A DNA stretch of 64,000 bases from Paralithodes platypus (Eukaryota > Arthropoda > Malacostraca > Decapoda > Lithodidae): NCBI GenBank assembly GCA_032716605.1, contig CM064485.1, forward strand, positions 29,663,558-29,727,557, given 5' to 3'. The notes under the pieces are model-generated. The model saw nothing but the letters and a program-made list of their open reading frames with translations, was not told the DNA's origin and searched no databases. Within the stretch, counting starts at the first letter, position 1. Every line of letters begins with the position of its first letter. The position numbers were made by a program, and so were the translations under genes. Below are positions 41,946 through 52,487 of the stretch, piece by piece.

Positions 41946-43884
41946 TAGTACTAGTAGAGGGAATGAAGATTCCGAGAGACAGAAACGAGCGAGGTACGTG
42001 GAGAGTAAGAGGGTGGTGAAGAGAGTAGTGAAGGAAAGTAAGAGAAGAGTAGATGAGGAATTTGGAAGGAATCTGAGTGTAAAATGGAGGGAGAGTAAGA
42101 AACTGTTCTGGAAAGAAGTCAAGAAAGTTAGGGAAGGTAGCAAGGGAAACAGTAAGGGTGTGAAAGATAAGAATGGGAGAATGCTAGCCGAGAAGCAAGA
42201 GAGAGTCGAAAGATGGAGGGAGTACTTCAGTGAGTTGCTAAATGAAAGGAATGAAGAGCCAGCAAACATAGCTGGATATGGTATGGGAGGGAGAAGAAGA
42301 GAAGTAGTGGAGGAGGAGGTGGGGATCAGGAGGTCAGAAGTGTGGGAAGCCATGAAAAGAGTGAAGTTGGGGAAAGCACCAGGAACAGATGGAGTGTGTG
42401 GGGAAATGTTGAGGTATGGTGGTGAGATAGTGATAGAATGGGTATGGAAAATGTGCAAACTAGCATGGGAGAAGGGGAGTGCACCCGATGACTGGAAGAC
42501 TGGCATAATAGTCCCCCTATATAAGGGCAAAGGGGAAAGAGGAGTGTGTGGTAACCACCGAGGAATATGTCTTCTAAGCGTAGTAGGGAAGGTATACAGT
42601 AGGGTAGTGATTGAGAGAGTGAGAGTGAGAACGGAGAAATGGATAGGCGACGAGCAGGGAGGTTTTAGGAAGGGAAGAGGATGTGTAGATCAGATTTTTA
42701 CCCTGAATTGTGTTGTGGAGAAGTATCTGGAGAAGAAACAAAAGGTGTATGTTGCCTTTATGGACTTGGAGAAGGCCTATGACAGAGTGGATAGAGAAGG
42801 TTTGTGGAAAGTACTTAGAATATACGGAGTAGAGGGCAAGTTGCTGAAAGCAGTGAAGAGCATGTATGAGGGTGCAAAGGCGGCAGTACGTGTGGAGAGT
42901 GAGCAGAGCGAGTTCTTTGACCTGAATGTTGGTTTGAAACAGGGGTGTGTGATGTCCCCGTGGTTGTTTACTGTATATATGGATGGAGTCATGAAAGAAA
43001 TACTATCAAGAGCAGTGGATGTTGGTGTATCGCTGAAAAGGGAGGGAATTAAGTGGAAGCTACCTATACTGCTGTTTGCGGATGATACAGTTCTGATGAG
43101 TGATAATGAATGGGAGTTGCAGGGTCTGGTAAATGAGTTTGGAACAGTGTGCAAAAAACGGAATTTGAAGGTAAATACGGGGAAGAGCAAGGTTATGGTC
43201 TTTGAAAGGGGTGAAGTCACAGAGTGTGAGGTGAAGCTGAACGGTCAGGCTATGGAGATCGTCAACTCTTTTAAGTATCTGGGCAGTGTGTTGAGTAAAG
43301 ATGGGACTATGGATGAAGAGGTGCGGGAGAGGGTACAACAGGGGAAGAGGGTTGTAGGAATGCTAAAAGCAGTAACAAGAAATAGGGTGGTCAGTATGGA
43401 AGTGAAGAAGTCCTTGCATGACAGTGTGGTAATCCCGACACTGACTTACGGAAGCGAAGCATGGACGTTGGTTGAGAGACTCAGACCAAGAGTGAGAGCA
43501 GTGGAAATGAATTACTTAAGGAGTGCGTGCGGAGTTACATGGAGGGATAGACAGACTAATGAGGAAGTAAGAAGGAGGTGTGGTGTGGAGGTAGATGTGC
43601 TGGAAAGTGTGAAAAGGAACAACTTGAGATGGTTCGGCCATATGGAACGTATGGAAAGCGAGAGAATGACTAAGAGGGTGTACGAGAGCGAGGTGGAGGG
43701 ACAGAGGGGGAGAGGTAGACCGAATATGAGGTGGAAGGATGGAGTGAGGAACTACATGAACGAAGGCGGTGCTGGTTGGGGGGAGGGGCGTCGACTGACC
43801 GGGGACAGAGGTGCATGGGGGCGGTTCGTTCGTGGCCACCCCTTCGGGGATCACGGCGTCAGGCAATAGATAGATAGATAGATA
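41946..43884 (+). mobile_element. RTE1-like copy F with intact RT frame
   Basis: Flanked by gattagtacat at 41935-41945 and 43885-43895. The 3' end is the UUCG hairpin (cccttcgggg), ggcaat and (TAGA)n. The frame is open from the first bases, so the copy is 5'-truncated, having lost its endonuclease, but undamaged after that. It sits inside the DIRS element, so it is younger than it. Confidence 0.95.
41998..43869 (+). CDS. RTE-like reverse transcriptase, 623 aa, intact frame
   Basis: This is the longest open frame in the window. Order: a basic linker (1-110), KLGKAPGTDGVCGEML (about 120-135), WKTGIIVPLYKGKGERG, NHRGICLLSVVGKVYSRVV, EQGGFRKGRGCVDQIF, FMDLEKAYDRVDR (about 253-266), LKQGCVMSPWLF, LLFADDTVLMS with the catalytic Asp pair (about 357-367), KVNTGKSKVMVF, FKYLGSVLS, YGSEAWTL and RWFGHMERM. 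It would prime on nicked DNA and copy element RNA. The apurinic endonuclease normally fused in front is missing, so the copy cannot nick its own target. The ATG at 41998 is only the first in a frame open since 41948. The stop TAG is formed by the GATA-type tail. Confidence 0.93.
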   Translation: MESKRVVKRVVKESKRRVDEEFGRNLSVKWRESKKLFWKEVKKVREGSKGNSKGVKDKNGRMLAEKQERVERWREYFSELLNERNEEPANIAGYGMGGRRREVVEEEVGIRRSEVWEAMKRVKLGKAPGTDGVCGEMLRYGGEIVIEWVWKMCKLAWEKGSAPDDWKTGIIVPLYKGKGERGVCGNHRGICLLSVVGKVYSRVVIERVRVRTEKWIGDEQGGFRKGRGCVDQIFTLNCVVEKYLEKKQKVYVAFMDLEKAYDRVDREGLWKVLRIYGVEGKLLKAVKSMYEGAKAAVRVESEQSEFFDLNVGLKQGCVMSPWLFTVYMDGVMKEILSRAVDVGVSLKREGIKWKLPILLFADDTVLMSDNEWELQGLVNEFGTVCKKRNLKVNTGKSKVMVFERGEVTECEVKLNGQAMEIVNSFKYLGSVLSKDGTMDEEVRERVQQGKRVVGMLKAVTRNRVVSMEVKKSLHDSVVIPTLTYGSEAWTLVERLRPRVRAVEMNYLRSACGVTWRDRQTNEEVRRRCGVEVDVLESVKRNNLRWFGHMERMESERMTKRVYESEVEGQRGRGRPNMRWKDGVRNYMNEGGAGWGEGRRLTGDRGAWGRFVRGHPFGDHGVRQ

Positions 43885-43995
43885 GATTAGTACATGTTCA
43901 TTGGATACAATAATACCATACAAACATAAAGTCAAACCCGAATACATTTCACAACAAAATTCTTCTGAAAGTCTCGGTTACCCTAGGCCTAGCCT

Positions 43996-44022
43996 AAAAA
44001 AAAAAAAAAAAAAAATGGGTAC
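43996..44022. repeat. Poly(A) run
   Basis: About 20 A, one of several long A runs between 43996 and 47636. Confidence 0.9.
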
Positions 44023-44212
44023 CCTAACGGACCCAAACTTTAATTTTGAAAAACAAACCAAATCCCAATATAAAAAATTTAACTAGAAATTATTACCCGG
44101 TACTCTAGGTTAGCCTAGGTCAGATTTTAATAAAGAAGTCAGACCCCGTTATCTAACCTAACAAAATTAAGATAAGTGCGAGAGCTTAAACAAGTAAATT
44201 TTTCTAATCCGC

Positions 44213-44266
44213 CAAAAAAAAAAAAAAAAAAAAAAAAAATTATTATATATATATATACTGTATATA

Positions 44267-44307
<41 letters not shown>

Positions 44308-44310
44308 GGG
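44213..44310. repeat. Poly(A), (TA)n and (AAT)n tract
   Basis: About 26 A, then TA repeats with an actgta break, then AAT triplets to about 44307. Confidence 0.95.
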
Positions 44311-47300
44311 GGTCAATCCAGAATACCAATATTGCCGGGTAACACCATACCGCCACCACCATAAGGGTGCCAGGTGATTCAAGGCTGTGCCATGCTGGGA
44401 CAAGGACAATTCCAGGTCCCAGTAAGAGAAACAAATATTATTTTACCCAGTACCATACCCTAAACTTTGTCATAGCCTACTCTAAGAAAAACAAACCAGG
44501 GTTCCAAGAAAGGAATCAAATGGAAATTCTGGCCGATTACTCTAGGCTGGGTCATACTTACTACCATTTTAATTAAAATAAACAATACAAGGCTAGTGCC
44601 CACCTTTCGCCCCCATGGTAGACATGACCAGGTCACCTGTTGCTCCCTTCATTCGGCTAAATAACCCATATCTAAAGTGAGTTCACTGGGCAAAACTCTA
44701 GACATTTCCAAGTCACCTACGAAGTGTATTCTCACGATTTACATATTTTAACTAATTTCCAGGAAACAAGTACTAAACAAGTACTACTTCCTAAAAAGGC
44801 TATACTTGCCTAACAAATTTCCGGATAATTATATCCAATTTTACCGAATATTAATTCACTAGGCTACTTCTTACATAAAAGACAACGGGAGTCGGATTAA
44901 AATAAACAGGACATAACTAGACCCTACTTTACCAAAACCTAAGTACAGTAGACCTAATAATTCCGGTTTTAATTCCACCATACAATTCTGGCCCCTTGTT
45001 ATATATATAATCTCCAGACTCAAGGAGCGACAACACTACCGGAGAAGAATTTTTTTCAACGAGTAAAACATCCCCTCCCCCTCCAAGTGACAACCTCTGG
45101 AGTATCCCAACACCTTATATGTTAAGGTGAGTTCATTTGACAAATTACTAGACGTTTCTGGTTCACCGGCTAAGTGTACCGTCACTAGGCTATCCATATA
45201 AGCTTTGCTTATAACAATGACCCAAAAAACATATATACCCTCGGGCATATTATCTATATGGAATTCAGTAAAATCTAACAATTCAGGTACAGTACTTTAA
45301 AAAAAAAAAAAAAAAAAAATCTCCAAGTACTGTACCAGCAATACTAAAATAGAATAGCTTTTTAGAATCATCTCTTCTAGAACTCCTAGCTAGTCCCCAT
45401 CTCCCGACAAGAAAATGTCCGGTTCTAGCAAGATAATGACATAGGTCGGTCGGCTCAGAGCCTTCCAGTAAAAAACGGAAGAATAATAATAATATCAATA
45501 ACATTGACTCAATTAGCTTTTACAGATTGGGTCCCACATAATATGTTACAAATGTGACGGGTACCAACCGGGCTTAATCCCAACGAAGGATAGTCCATTA
45601 AAGCCGTAAGACATATTCCCTTTGGGTCCCTGGGAAATTAACAAACCACAGATATAAAAGCTACCCACCTTCGAAGTCCCAACTTCCCTGACTCGCAATC
45701 AGGATTTCAAATCCTGCACCCTACACACATATCCCCAGGCCGGGGTCAATTATCTGACATGACCGGTCACCCTGCTAATCCTGTTTTCTTCGAATAAACA
45801 AAGAATTGCCTGCCTCCTCTACCGCCTTGGCTGAGCCAAGTGCTGAACATGTCATCCCCTCCCCCTCCTACCCGAGTATGGCTAGGTGATACTACTGTAT
45901 TGAACAACAGGTTGATTCAACCCCATTGTTTTCTCTCCACCCACGTTGATTCTCCCTAAAAAAATGATTCAGATGAATTCTGAAGCTGAAATACATAAAC
46001 CCAGGAGGATAGTTGGGCTAATTTCAAGAAATTTTTATTAAACCCGTATAGGAATGTAACAAGCAAACCCAACGGACTTTTTTTTTTGTTTTTTTTGCGC
46101 CTTTAGATAAGACTATCCGAGATCTCAAAGTAGTTCTCTTGCTCCTTCCAGATCACAACAGGACATACCAAACACAGTTCCACTGGCTCAGGTACCTGTC
46201 CATCCTAAACAACCTGCTCGTAAAATAACAGCTCCCGATACGGGAAACAACCACTAGAGTAACACCTACTAATGCTGACACAGGTCTTCCTAATTTGGTA
46301 TCAATACCAAAGTAGTGGTTTATTAAAATGGACGAGCTGAAGAATATACGTGCAAAGAAGCACAAGGCCATTTGCCGGGCAAAAAAAAAAAAAAAAAAAA
46401 AAAATCTCAATTCGATTGGGTGCGAAGTACTTTTCTTATACACAGACACCCACGGTTCCTTCAGGAAACGCTGCAAACCATAGTCTGGCATGAATAAGAC
46501 GGAAGGACATATTACCATTAAATCTCTATGATCTCTATAAATCCGTAGGTTGCTCCACAAAAAATGTCAAGGAACAAAAACCCTACGATGGGGGTATACT
46601 CTTTAAGAGATGACCCAGGGGCCAAGTGGTTGACTCAGTCAAAGGGATTTACCCTGTAGTGGGGGGACGCCCCCCCACAAAACTCCCATTGGAGGATCTC
46701 CAATTTACCACTAGGCATACATAAAAACTCCCACTCTATTCCCCAGAAGTTCTGAAAATATCTCAGATCCCCAATTAATAAGTTGTAACCACCTAATTGA
46801 CCCCATGATAAATACACCTACCCTGCACGGATTGACAAAGACGTTAGGCTGCGTCGAAAAACCCTTGGTTACTGTCAAAATTTTATCACACAACAACACC
46901 CTGCACAGGCCATGAGGCAAGTAGCAGAGTCTACCCCTCAACAACACCCCAAGTCCGCACTTCATTTTTCAGAGGAGCTCCACGGGGTAATTCTCAGACG
47001 ACCACCAGGAATGTCAAGATTGGCTCTTGTTTGCGCTTGTAGTGATGTAGGTGAAATCACCAAGGTCGATCTGGGGATCCACCGTCATTGCAAATTTTGA
47101 AGCAACTAGAACTAGACAGTTTCTACTCACCCAATGGTCCAAGAATACCCAAAAGATATGGCCACTCTAGCACTCTCTTCACATCGATTCACATGTGGTT
47201 TGATTCCCCAAACAACCTGAACGAAGTTCAGGCTCGGGTACTAAGCCCTCAGATGGATAGGTTGGAGCAGTTTAATAAACAAACTGGCCCCTCCTCAGAG

Positions 47301-47640
47301 TTCGGGCCAACAATGGACAACTGCCTCTAGAATCAGAATATTAATGATCCGAGTGTTGACAAGCAATGTTGTGTCTTGGGTGCCAGAGGGCATTCCAGCT
47401 TTCTATCACACACATTTTCTCTCCCCAAAAGAGACAGTCTACAACTAAAACCCTACGATGGACATGGCTACTCCTCAACAAATAATTCACAATAGAAAGT
47501 TCAGGATATTAACTATAGTTACCAAGTAGAACGACAGTAATTCTACAGTCAAAGGTCTGGAGACTGGATAATTGCTCCAGATATAGAAGAGTCCTCTGGC
47601 ACATCCCAATACAAAAAAAAAAAAAAAAAAAAAAAAGTCC
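44311..47640 (+). other. Presumed DIRS gag region, badly decayed
   Basis: The position between the left repeat and the RT suggests a gag-type ORF. Only broken frames are seen; the longest readable plus-strand piece (about 47088-47330, FYSPNGPRIPKRYGHSSTLF and FGPTMDNCL) has no recognised domain. A runs occur near 45298-45319, 46382-46404 and 47612-47636, a T run near 46079-46100. Confidence 0.4.
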
Positions 47641-48340
47641 TAGTTATCCCATTCAGTATAAGAGCGAGAATGTTCACCAGTATTCGTTCCAGCGCGGACA
47701 TAGCTCCCAGTTTTTCACCAAGGGAGTGAAACAAACTCTTCCCCCTCTACTCAAAAGTCAGCATAAAAATACTGTTTAACCTTCAAGATTGTAGATTGCT
47801 GTGGTCCTCTCCTCTCCATAGCCAAAAAATCAAACCCTGATAGTCACATAACAGGTGACAAAAGGAGGTTTCAGAATAAATTTAGAGAAATAAAAATTCT
47901 CACTCCTACACAATCAGCAGAATGAGTAGGAGTAATCGGGGATACACAACTCCAGACTATAAAACAAAATCCATCCAATGCCAAGTCTTTAAATATAACC
48001 ATTCACAGTACTGTATTACATACCAAGACTGTAAACAGTAACTGTGTTTTGAGTTCAAAATGATAAGGTTCCTAAACTTCCTCAGGTTAAAAGAACTAAT
48101 CTGACCAGGCAACAAAACCGTTCCACTAACACCTCCCAATTCCCTCCTATTCACCCCAAAGAGAATTCGACATCCCCTGGCGTTGCGGGGAAAATTCTCA
48201 AGTAAAAGTAATCAGTGACACATTGGCAAAAATCCACCTCCCACTTTTGGGATTGGACACAGACGCTTCGAATCTGATAGGGTGGCACTATCAGTCGTTC
48301 TGAAGTTAATCAGTCAAAGAAAATGGACAACCTTTAGTCA
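47641..48340 (+). pseudogene. DIRS-type reverse transcriptase and start of RNase H
   Basis: Read across frames, the order fits a DIRS pol: RARMFTSI, then LQDCRLLWSS at the place of the usual YLDD box, QVTKGGFRINLEK, PTQSAE followed by VGVIGDTQLQTI, FLRLKEL, and LDTDASNLIGWH, the first RNase H aspartate block. Stops and frameshifts occur every 30-60 bases, so the enzyme is dead. A CR1-like insertion splits RNase H; it resumes at 50250. Confidence 0.75.
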
Positions 48341-48363
48341 GTGTCACAGGACAGGTTCCTGTT

Positions 48364-49038
48364 GAATGGAAAAGAGCTAATATCATTCCGATATACAAGA
48401 ATGGAAACCCTGAGGACCCTCTAAACTATAGACCAGTTTCACTTACTAGTATTGTATGCAAGATTTGTGAAAAGCTAATTAGGAAGAGATGGATGAAAAT
48501 GTTGGAGAGAAAGAAGATAATAACCCCAAAGCAATTTGGATTCAGAGAAGGGACATCTTGTGTTACCAGTTTGCTATGTTATTACAGTAGGGTGATAGAT
48601 GTACTCCAAGAAAGAGGCGGATGGGTGGACTGCGTCTACTTAGACCTTTCCAAAGCATTCGATAAGGTACCACATAAGAGATTGTTATCTAAGCTTGAGA
48701 CGCTAGGATGTGTCAGGGGGAGTTTGCTGAAATGGATGGAGAGCTATTTAACAGATAGGGAAATGAGGACCAACATTAGAGGAACTTACTCATCGTGGCG
48801 GAAAGTTGAGAGTGGTATGCCGCAGGGATCTGTGTTGGCACCTCTCATGTTCCTTATGTACGTGAATGACCTGCCGATAGGCATAAACTCTTACATGTCA
48901 ATGTTTGCAGATGACGTAAAAATTATGAGACAAATAACAAATAAAAGTAGTTGTGAGGAGCTGCAAGGGGATTTAGACAAAATATACGAATGGAGCACCA
49001 AGTGGAAAATGAAATTTAATATAAGTAAATGCCATGTG
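48364..49038 (+). pseudogene. CR1-like family 1 RT, 5' part
   Basis: NYRPVSLTSIVCKICEKLI, KQFGFREGTSCVTSLLC, VYLDLSKAFDKVPHKRLL, GMPQGSVLAPLMFLMYVNDL and the MFADDVKIM catalytic box follow in order without a stop. The frame is cut at KCHVL by MITE X. Outside that insertion the sequence looks intact. Confidence 0.9.
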
Positions 49039-49526
49039 TTAACCCTCCAGCCCCGGCTATGTATTATATATATATTCCTCGAAACCCGGGTGTTTTGGCC
49101 GAAAAACGTCTAGGCTAGGCTACCGTATATTCGTTAATCAGACTGCTTCCCGCATTCCCGCGCATCCCCAAGCGTAGCTGTGTTATTTACCTGTAGAATG
49201 GCATTAAGTAGAGCTCTCTAAGTCAACTGGTTGAGCTGTGATGATGATTTCATTGGAGATAACTTTATGGCCAAAACAGCCACTTTACACCACTTTTCGA
49301 TACTTAACAACAACATCCAGGCACACACGAACAAGCGACGCTCTCCTTCTTGTGGCCGGAGATGCGGAGCGTCGGTCCAGCCGGCTGTTGTTTACATGCG
49401 TCGGACCGACGCCTCGCACACCAAGCTCACAGGCTTTGACCTCATGGGTGTTTAAGAGCCCTTCCGGGCAGCTCGTGTATGCTTTTTTATGGGCGTTCAA
49501 GAGCCCTTCCGGGAACAAAGGGTTAA
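49039..49526. mobile_element. MITE X (copy 2) inserted in the CR1-like RT
   Basis: TTAACCCTCCAGCCCCGG to AACAAAGGGTTAA. The host reads gccatgtg-TTAA-atatggg, so the insertion duplicated the TTAA inside the RT frame. Y is absent here. Confidence 0.93.
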
Positions 49527-50179
49527 ATATGGGAAGAAGTGTGAATAGACCAAATTGGGAGTACAGGATGGGAGATAATATAATTAGCAAGGCCGAAAAA
49601 GAAAAAGATTTAGGGTTGATTATACAAGATAATTTGTCGCCAGAGAAACATATTAACAAGCTCTTTAGCGGAATGTATGCAATGGCCGGGAATATGAAAG
49701 TTGCTCTGAACTACTTGGATGAGACCATGGTAGCGAAAATTATGAAGAGTATGATTAGACCAAGATTGGAGTATGCAGCAGTGGTGTGGTCCCCGCATCT
49801 AAAGAAGCATATTCACAAGTTAGAAAGAATCCAGAGAGCAGTCACTAGATTGGTTCCAAGTCTCAGAGAACTGCCATATGAAGGGGGGCTAGACAAATTA
49901 AATCTACCGAGTCTAAAAGAGAGGAGAGAGAGGGGAGACATGATAATGATGTACAAATGTACCCGGGGGCTGGAGAGGCTGGATAGGGAGGATATATTAA
50001 TTATGGATACAGGAATAACTAGAGGCCACAGCTACAAAGTAAAAAGACCTACCTGCAAGAACGATATCAGGAAGTTTAGCTTCCCCTATAGATGTATTGA
50101 CAAATGGAATGGGCTGGAGGAGGAGGTGGTAGGGGCAAGGAACATCCATATTTTCAAGAAAAAATTGGATAAAAAGTAG
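49527..50179 (+). pseudogene. CR1-like family 1 RT, 3' part
   Basis: Resumes in frame after the MITE: NRPNWEYRMGDN, KEKDLGLIIQDNLSPEKHI, MIRPRLEYAAVVWSPHLKKH, RRERGDMIMMYKCTRGLE, WNGLEEEVVGARNIHIFKKK and a stop at 50179, followed by a short 3' UTR. No other stop is seen in this part. Confidence 0.9.
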
Positions 50180-50249
50180 ACTGAGAGACGGGACAACACG
50201 AGCTTAGCTCAACTCCTGTAAACTACAATTAGGTAAATACAATTAGGTA

Positions 50250-50560
50250 AATACACCATACCCAAGAACTAACAGCCCTGCGTTTTTCCCAAAGTTCATG
50301 CAATATCATTGACCTCCAGGTCAATGTCATACCAGATGGACACAATGACGACTGTAATTGGCTTGGAGGAACAGGTCCCTACCCGGACCAGTTCTCTCTA
50401 GAATTACTTGGGTAAAAGATAGGCTTTCTAGTCCAAAACATTCACCTTTAATCCAGGCAACAACTCTACCAGGGTTCCCCAACCCGTAGACAGATATAAC
50501 ACTTGCGATATGGACATCCTCTAAATGGCTACTATCCTGCGACAAGGAAGTCACAGATAC
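50250..50560 (+). pseudogene. DIRS-type RNase H, second part
   Basis: TQELTALRFSQSSCNIIDLQ (catalytic Glu block) and VNVIPDGHNDDCNWLGGTG (second Asp block) start right after the CR1 tail. Further on ATTLPGFPNP and SSKWLLS recall the end of DIRS RNase H domains. Together with DTDAS at about 48255 this makes a three-residue RNase H core across the insertion. Confidence 0.72.
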
Positions 50561-51983
50561 ACTCACTAGCCAATACACAGCTTCAACTCTAAGAAAGGAT
50601 AGTTCACGCTTGATACAATTTACACCTTGGAGTGCAAGTTCAAAACCAGCAGTCTCCATCGGTTGCTGGTCGCTGAAGCACCTAAATTTATTAATTGATT
50701 TTAAAAAGAGCTAACAATTAACACACTTATAAACCACGTATCGTCATAAAGAAATCCTTCTTGACGCGTACTAGTTTATCTCTGCCCCAGAAAGACCAGC
50801 GGGGTTTGTTAGGCAGGCTGGTGTTAAGCTCAGAGCCCCTAATCACCATTTGCTTCCTCAATGGTCAATCTCGAAGGACCTAACTCTTTCACAGTCTAGG
50901 CCTTCTCCTGTGAGACCACAAATGACAAGAGACTTAGTGGGTGCATATTGTCAAAGGACCCAGACCGCCAAAGGGTCTCAGAACTGACATCCATGACAGG
51001 GTCTACCTAGTTTTGCTACTAAGGAGGACTCTGTACATGTTGCTGCTATACCAGAGTGATCACAAAGAGGAACACCAGGAACATCTCCCCACACCTTTAC
51101 CTATTCCTGCCTTGACAAGAGCAAAAATACTCCATGCTCGATTCCCTGTTAATGCACTATATACCTACTCTAAGTCTATTAGTCCTAGGAATATGACACA
51201 ATTGTGCTTCCCCCGGGAGGGTCAAATAAGGTGGGGAAAGAAAGTGTTAGCATCCCTTTTGCAAAGATAATGTAGGAAGCTGAACCTCAGGTGATCGCAA
51301 AACCCCATGATAGGCACATATGGTCCGCTACCATTAGTTTTCCTAAATGGGTGTTTTCAGGGTAAGATATAACGCAGACGGGCCTGTTGGCCCTCTAGCA
51401 ATGCGTCCCTAGCCATATACTTGTCGGTACTTCCGGAGAAGTCCCAAATTACCAAACATAGCTGTAGGGCAGGATGATGCCCCCCAAAGCCATTAAGTAG
51501 ATGGTTATGTTTATTCAATGCCTTATTACCAGGGTGTAAGGTAATAGAAAGTGCGTCCTACCTGTCACCTTAAATGAAAAAAAAAGAAAACAAAAAAGGG
51601 GGGGGGGGGGCACGCACGTTAAGTCCAGGACAAGTTGGCAGGACACACAACCCAGAATGGATAACAAGAGTGCTATTACTGCACCCTAGATCTGTTACAT
51701 AACAATATTAATACGTTATTGCAACTATAAATGCATAGCTTTATTTTAATTTTAATTTTGTGATATACAATTACTGTATCAGTATTCACACCTCAGTAGT
51801 TCTGTCTTTCCGAGATAAGGCTTCTTTAATGGTACCCGCCTTATACATCTTTTTCTTACGACTATACAGTACAGTACTCTTATATTTGGACACATGTCAC
51901 AGTTTTCGTTTTGGTCTTCCTAATAGTTTCTCGCGGTTTAGCGTGATGAGCTTATGTAGGTCCCTCCACCGGTCGTGATATTC
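50561..51983 (+). other. Presumed DIRS methyltransferase/recombinase region, unreadable
   Basis: The position suggests the tyrosine recombinase and methylase-like ORF. Only a faint SKDPDRQRVSELTSMTGST-type stretch near 50940-51010 was noticed. No R..HxxR..Y set could be found. Confidence 0.35.
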
Positions 51984-52104
51984 TAGGCACTTACGTCATT
52001 GACGTAAGGAGCCACCAATAAATTACGGTTTTGACAACCCGTAAGGGAAGGAAGGAAAAACTACTATTTATTGGTGGCTCCTGGAGTCAATGACGAAGAG
52101 TGCC
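51984..52104. repeat. DIRS internal complementary region
   Basis: First half taggcacttacgtcattg to ccaataaat is the complement of the outer left end; second half attacggttttgacaaccc onward is the complement of the outer right end. Junction AT at 52022-52023 is the predicted circle junction. Confidence 0.88.
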
Positions 52105-52151
52105 CTCCCACCATCCCCTTCCCATACACATGCTCAACTTGATATTACATT

Positions 52152-52485
52152 AGAGAAGGTTCCTGGGAGGAACAGCCAACTAGCAGGTGTATGGGAAACC
52201 GAGGTAGACCGTGAGCGCGCGTCGGCGCGGTGTTCAAACTGTGCTAATTCTTTTCTTTTTATTTCCTACTTTTCAGTGGCTCCAACCCAATGACGTACCG
52301 TAGGAATGATTAAGGGGTACCCCCTATGATGATCTTGGTTCTCGACCACCGTGATCCAGGTTAACCCGGGCTCAGAGGAGCCCGGAACGAGGCCATATTA
52401 ACATAGGCACTTATGTCATTGGCTCCAGGAGCCACCAATAAATAGTAGTTTTTCCTTCCTTCCCTTACGGGTTGTCAAAACCGTA
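52152..52485 (-). repeat. DIRS right inverted terminal repeat with 44-bp extension
   Basis: Matches the left repeat reversed up to about 52443, then extends through tagtagtttttccttcc to aaaaccgta. A longer right repeat is also known for Dictyostelium DIRS-1. Confidence 0.88.
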
Positions 52486-52487
52486 AT

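Larger units (their letters stand above)
48340..50250 (+). mobile_element. CR1-like family 1 copy inserted in the DIRS RNase H
   Basis: 5'-truncated copy starting in the RT finger (PVEWKRANIIPIYKNG) and ending with a repeated aattaggtaaatac tail. The RNase H reading frame continues on both sides. A target duplication is not obvious, as is common for the CR1 group. It carries MITE X at 49039-49526. Confidence 0.9.
39708..52487 (+). mobile_element. DIRS-like retrotransposon, 12.8 kb with nested insertions
   Basis: Evidence is structural and coding. Ends carry inverted repeats of ~290 bp (39710-39999 and 52152-52443, about 98% alike by eye); the right one has a 44-bp extension. Between the coding part and the right repeat sits an internal complementary region (51984-52104) joining the complements of both outer ends, as in DIRS1. 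Relative to the empty site acctctATaacttg, the ends read acctctATttattgg and ccgtaATaacttg, so a circle joined as ccgtaATttattgg recombined at AT with no target duplication. A broken RT/RNase H lies inside on the plus strand. DIRS elements integrate by tyrosine recombinase; that gene could not be located. Without its two large insertions the element would be about 8.9 kb. Confidence 0.88.

Noticed and set aside
42777..43947. Ser/Thr/Pro/His-rich ORFs opposite RTE RTs (also 19517-20078, 32648-33209, 58658-60153)
   Set aside because: They recur wherever an RTE copy lies and are antisense shadows of the RT codons.
46153..46560. 135-aa minus-strand ORF with a Phe run
   Set aside because: The Phe run is an A homopolymer read backwards, and DIRS coding sequence is on the other strand.
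39709..52443. Large DNA transposon with 290-bp terminal inverted repeats, or two independent MITEs
   Set aside because: No target duplication exists, the 51984-52104 block joins complements of both outer ends, and RT/RNase H motifs lie inside. These fit a DIRS element far better.
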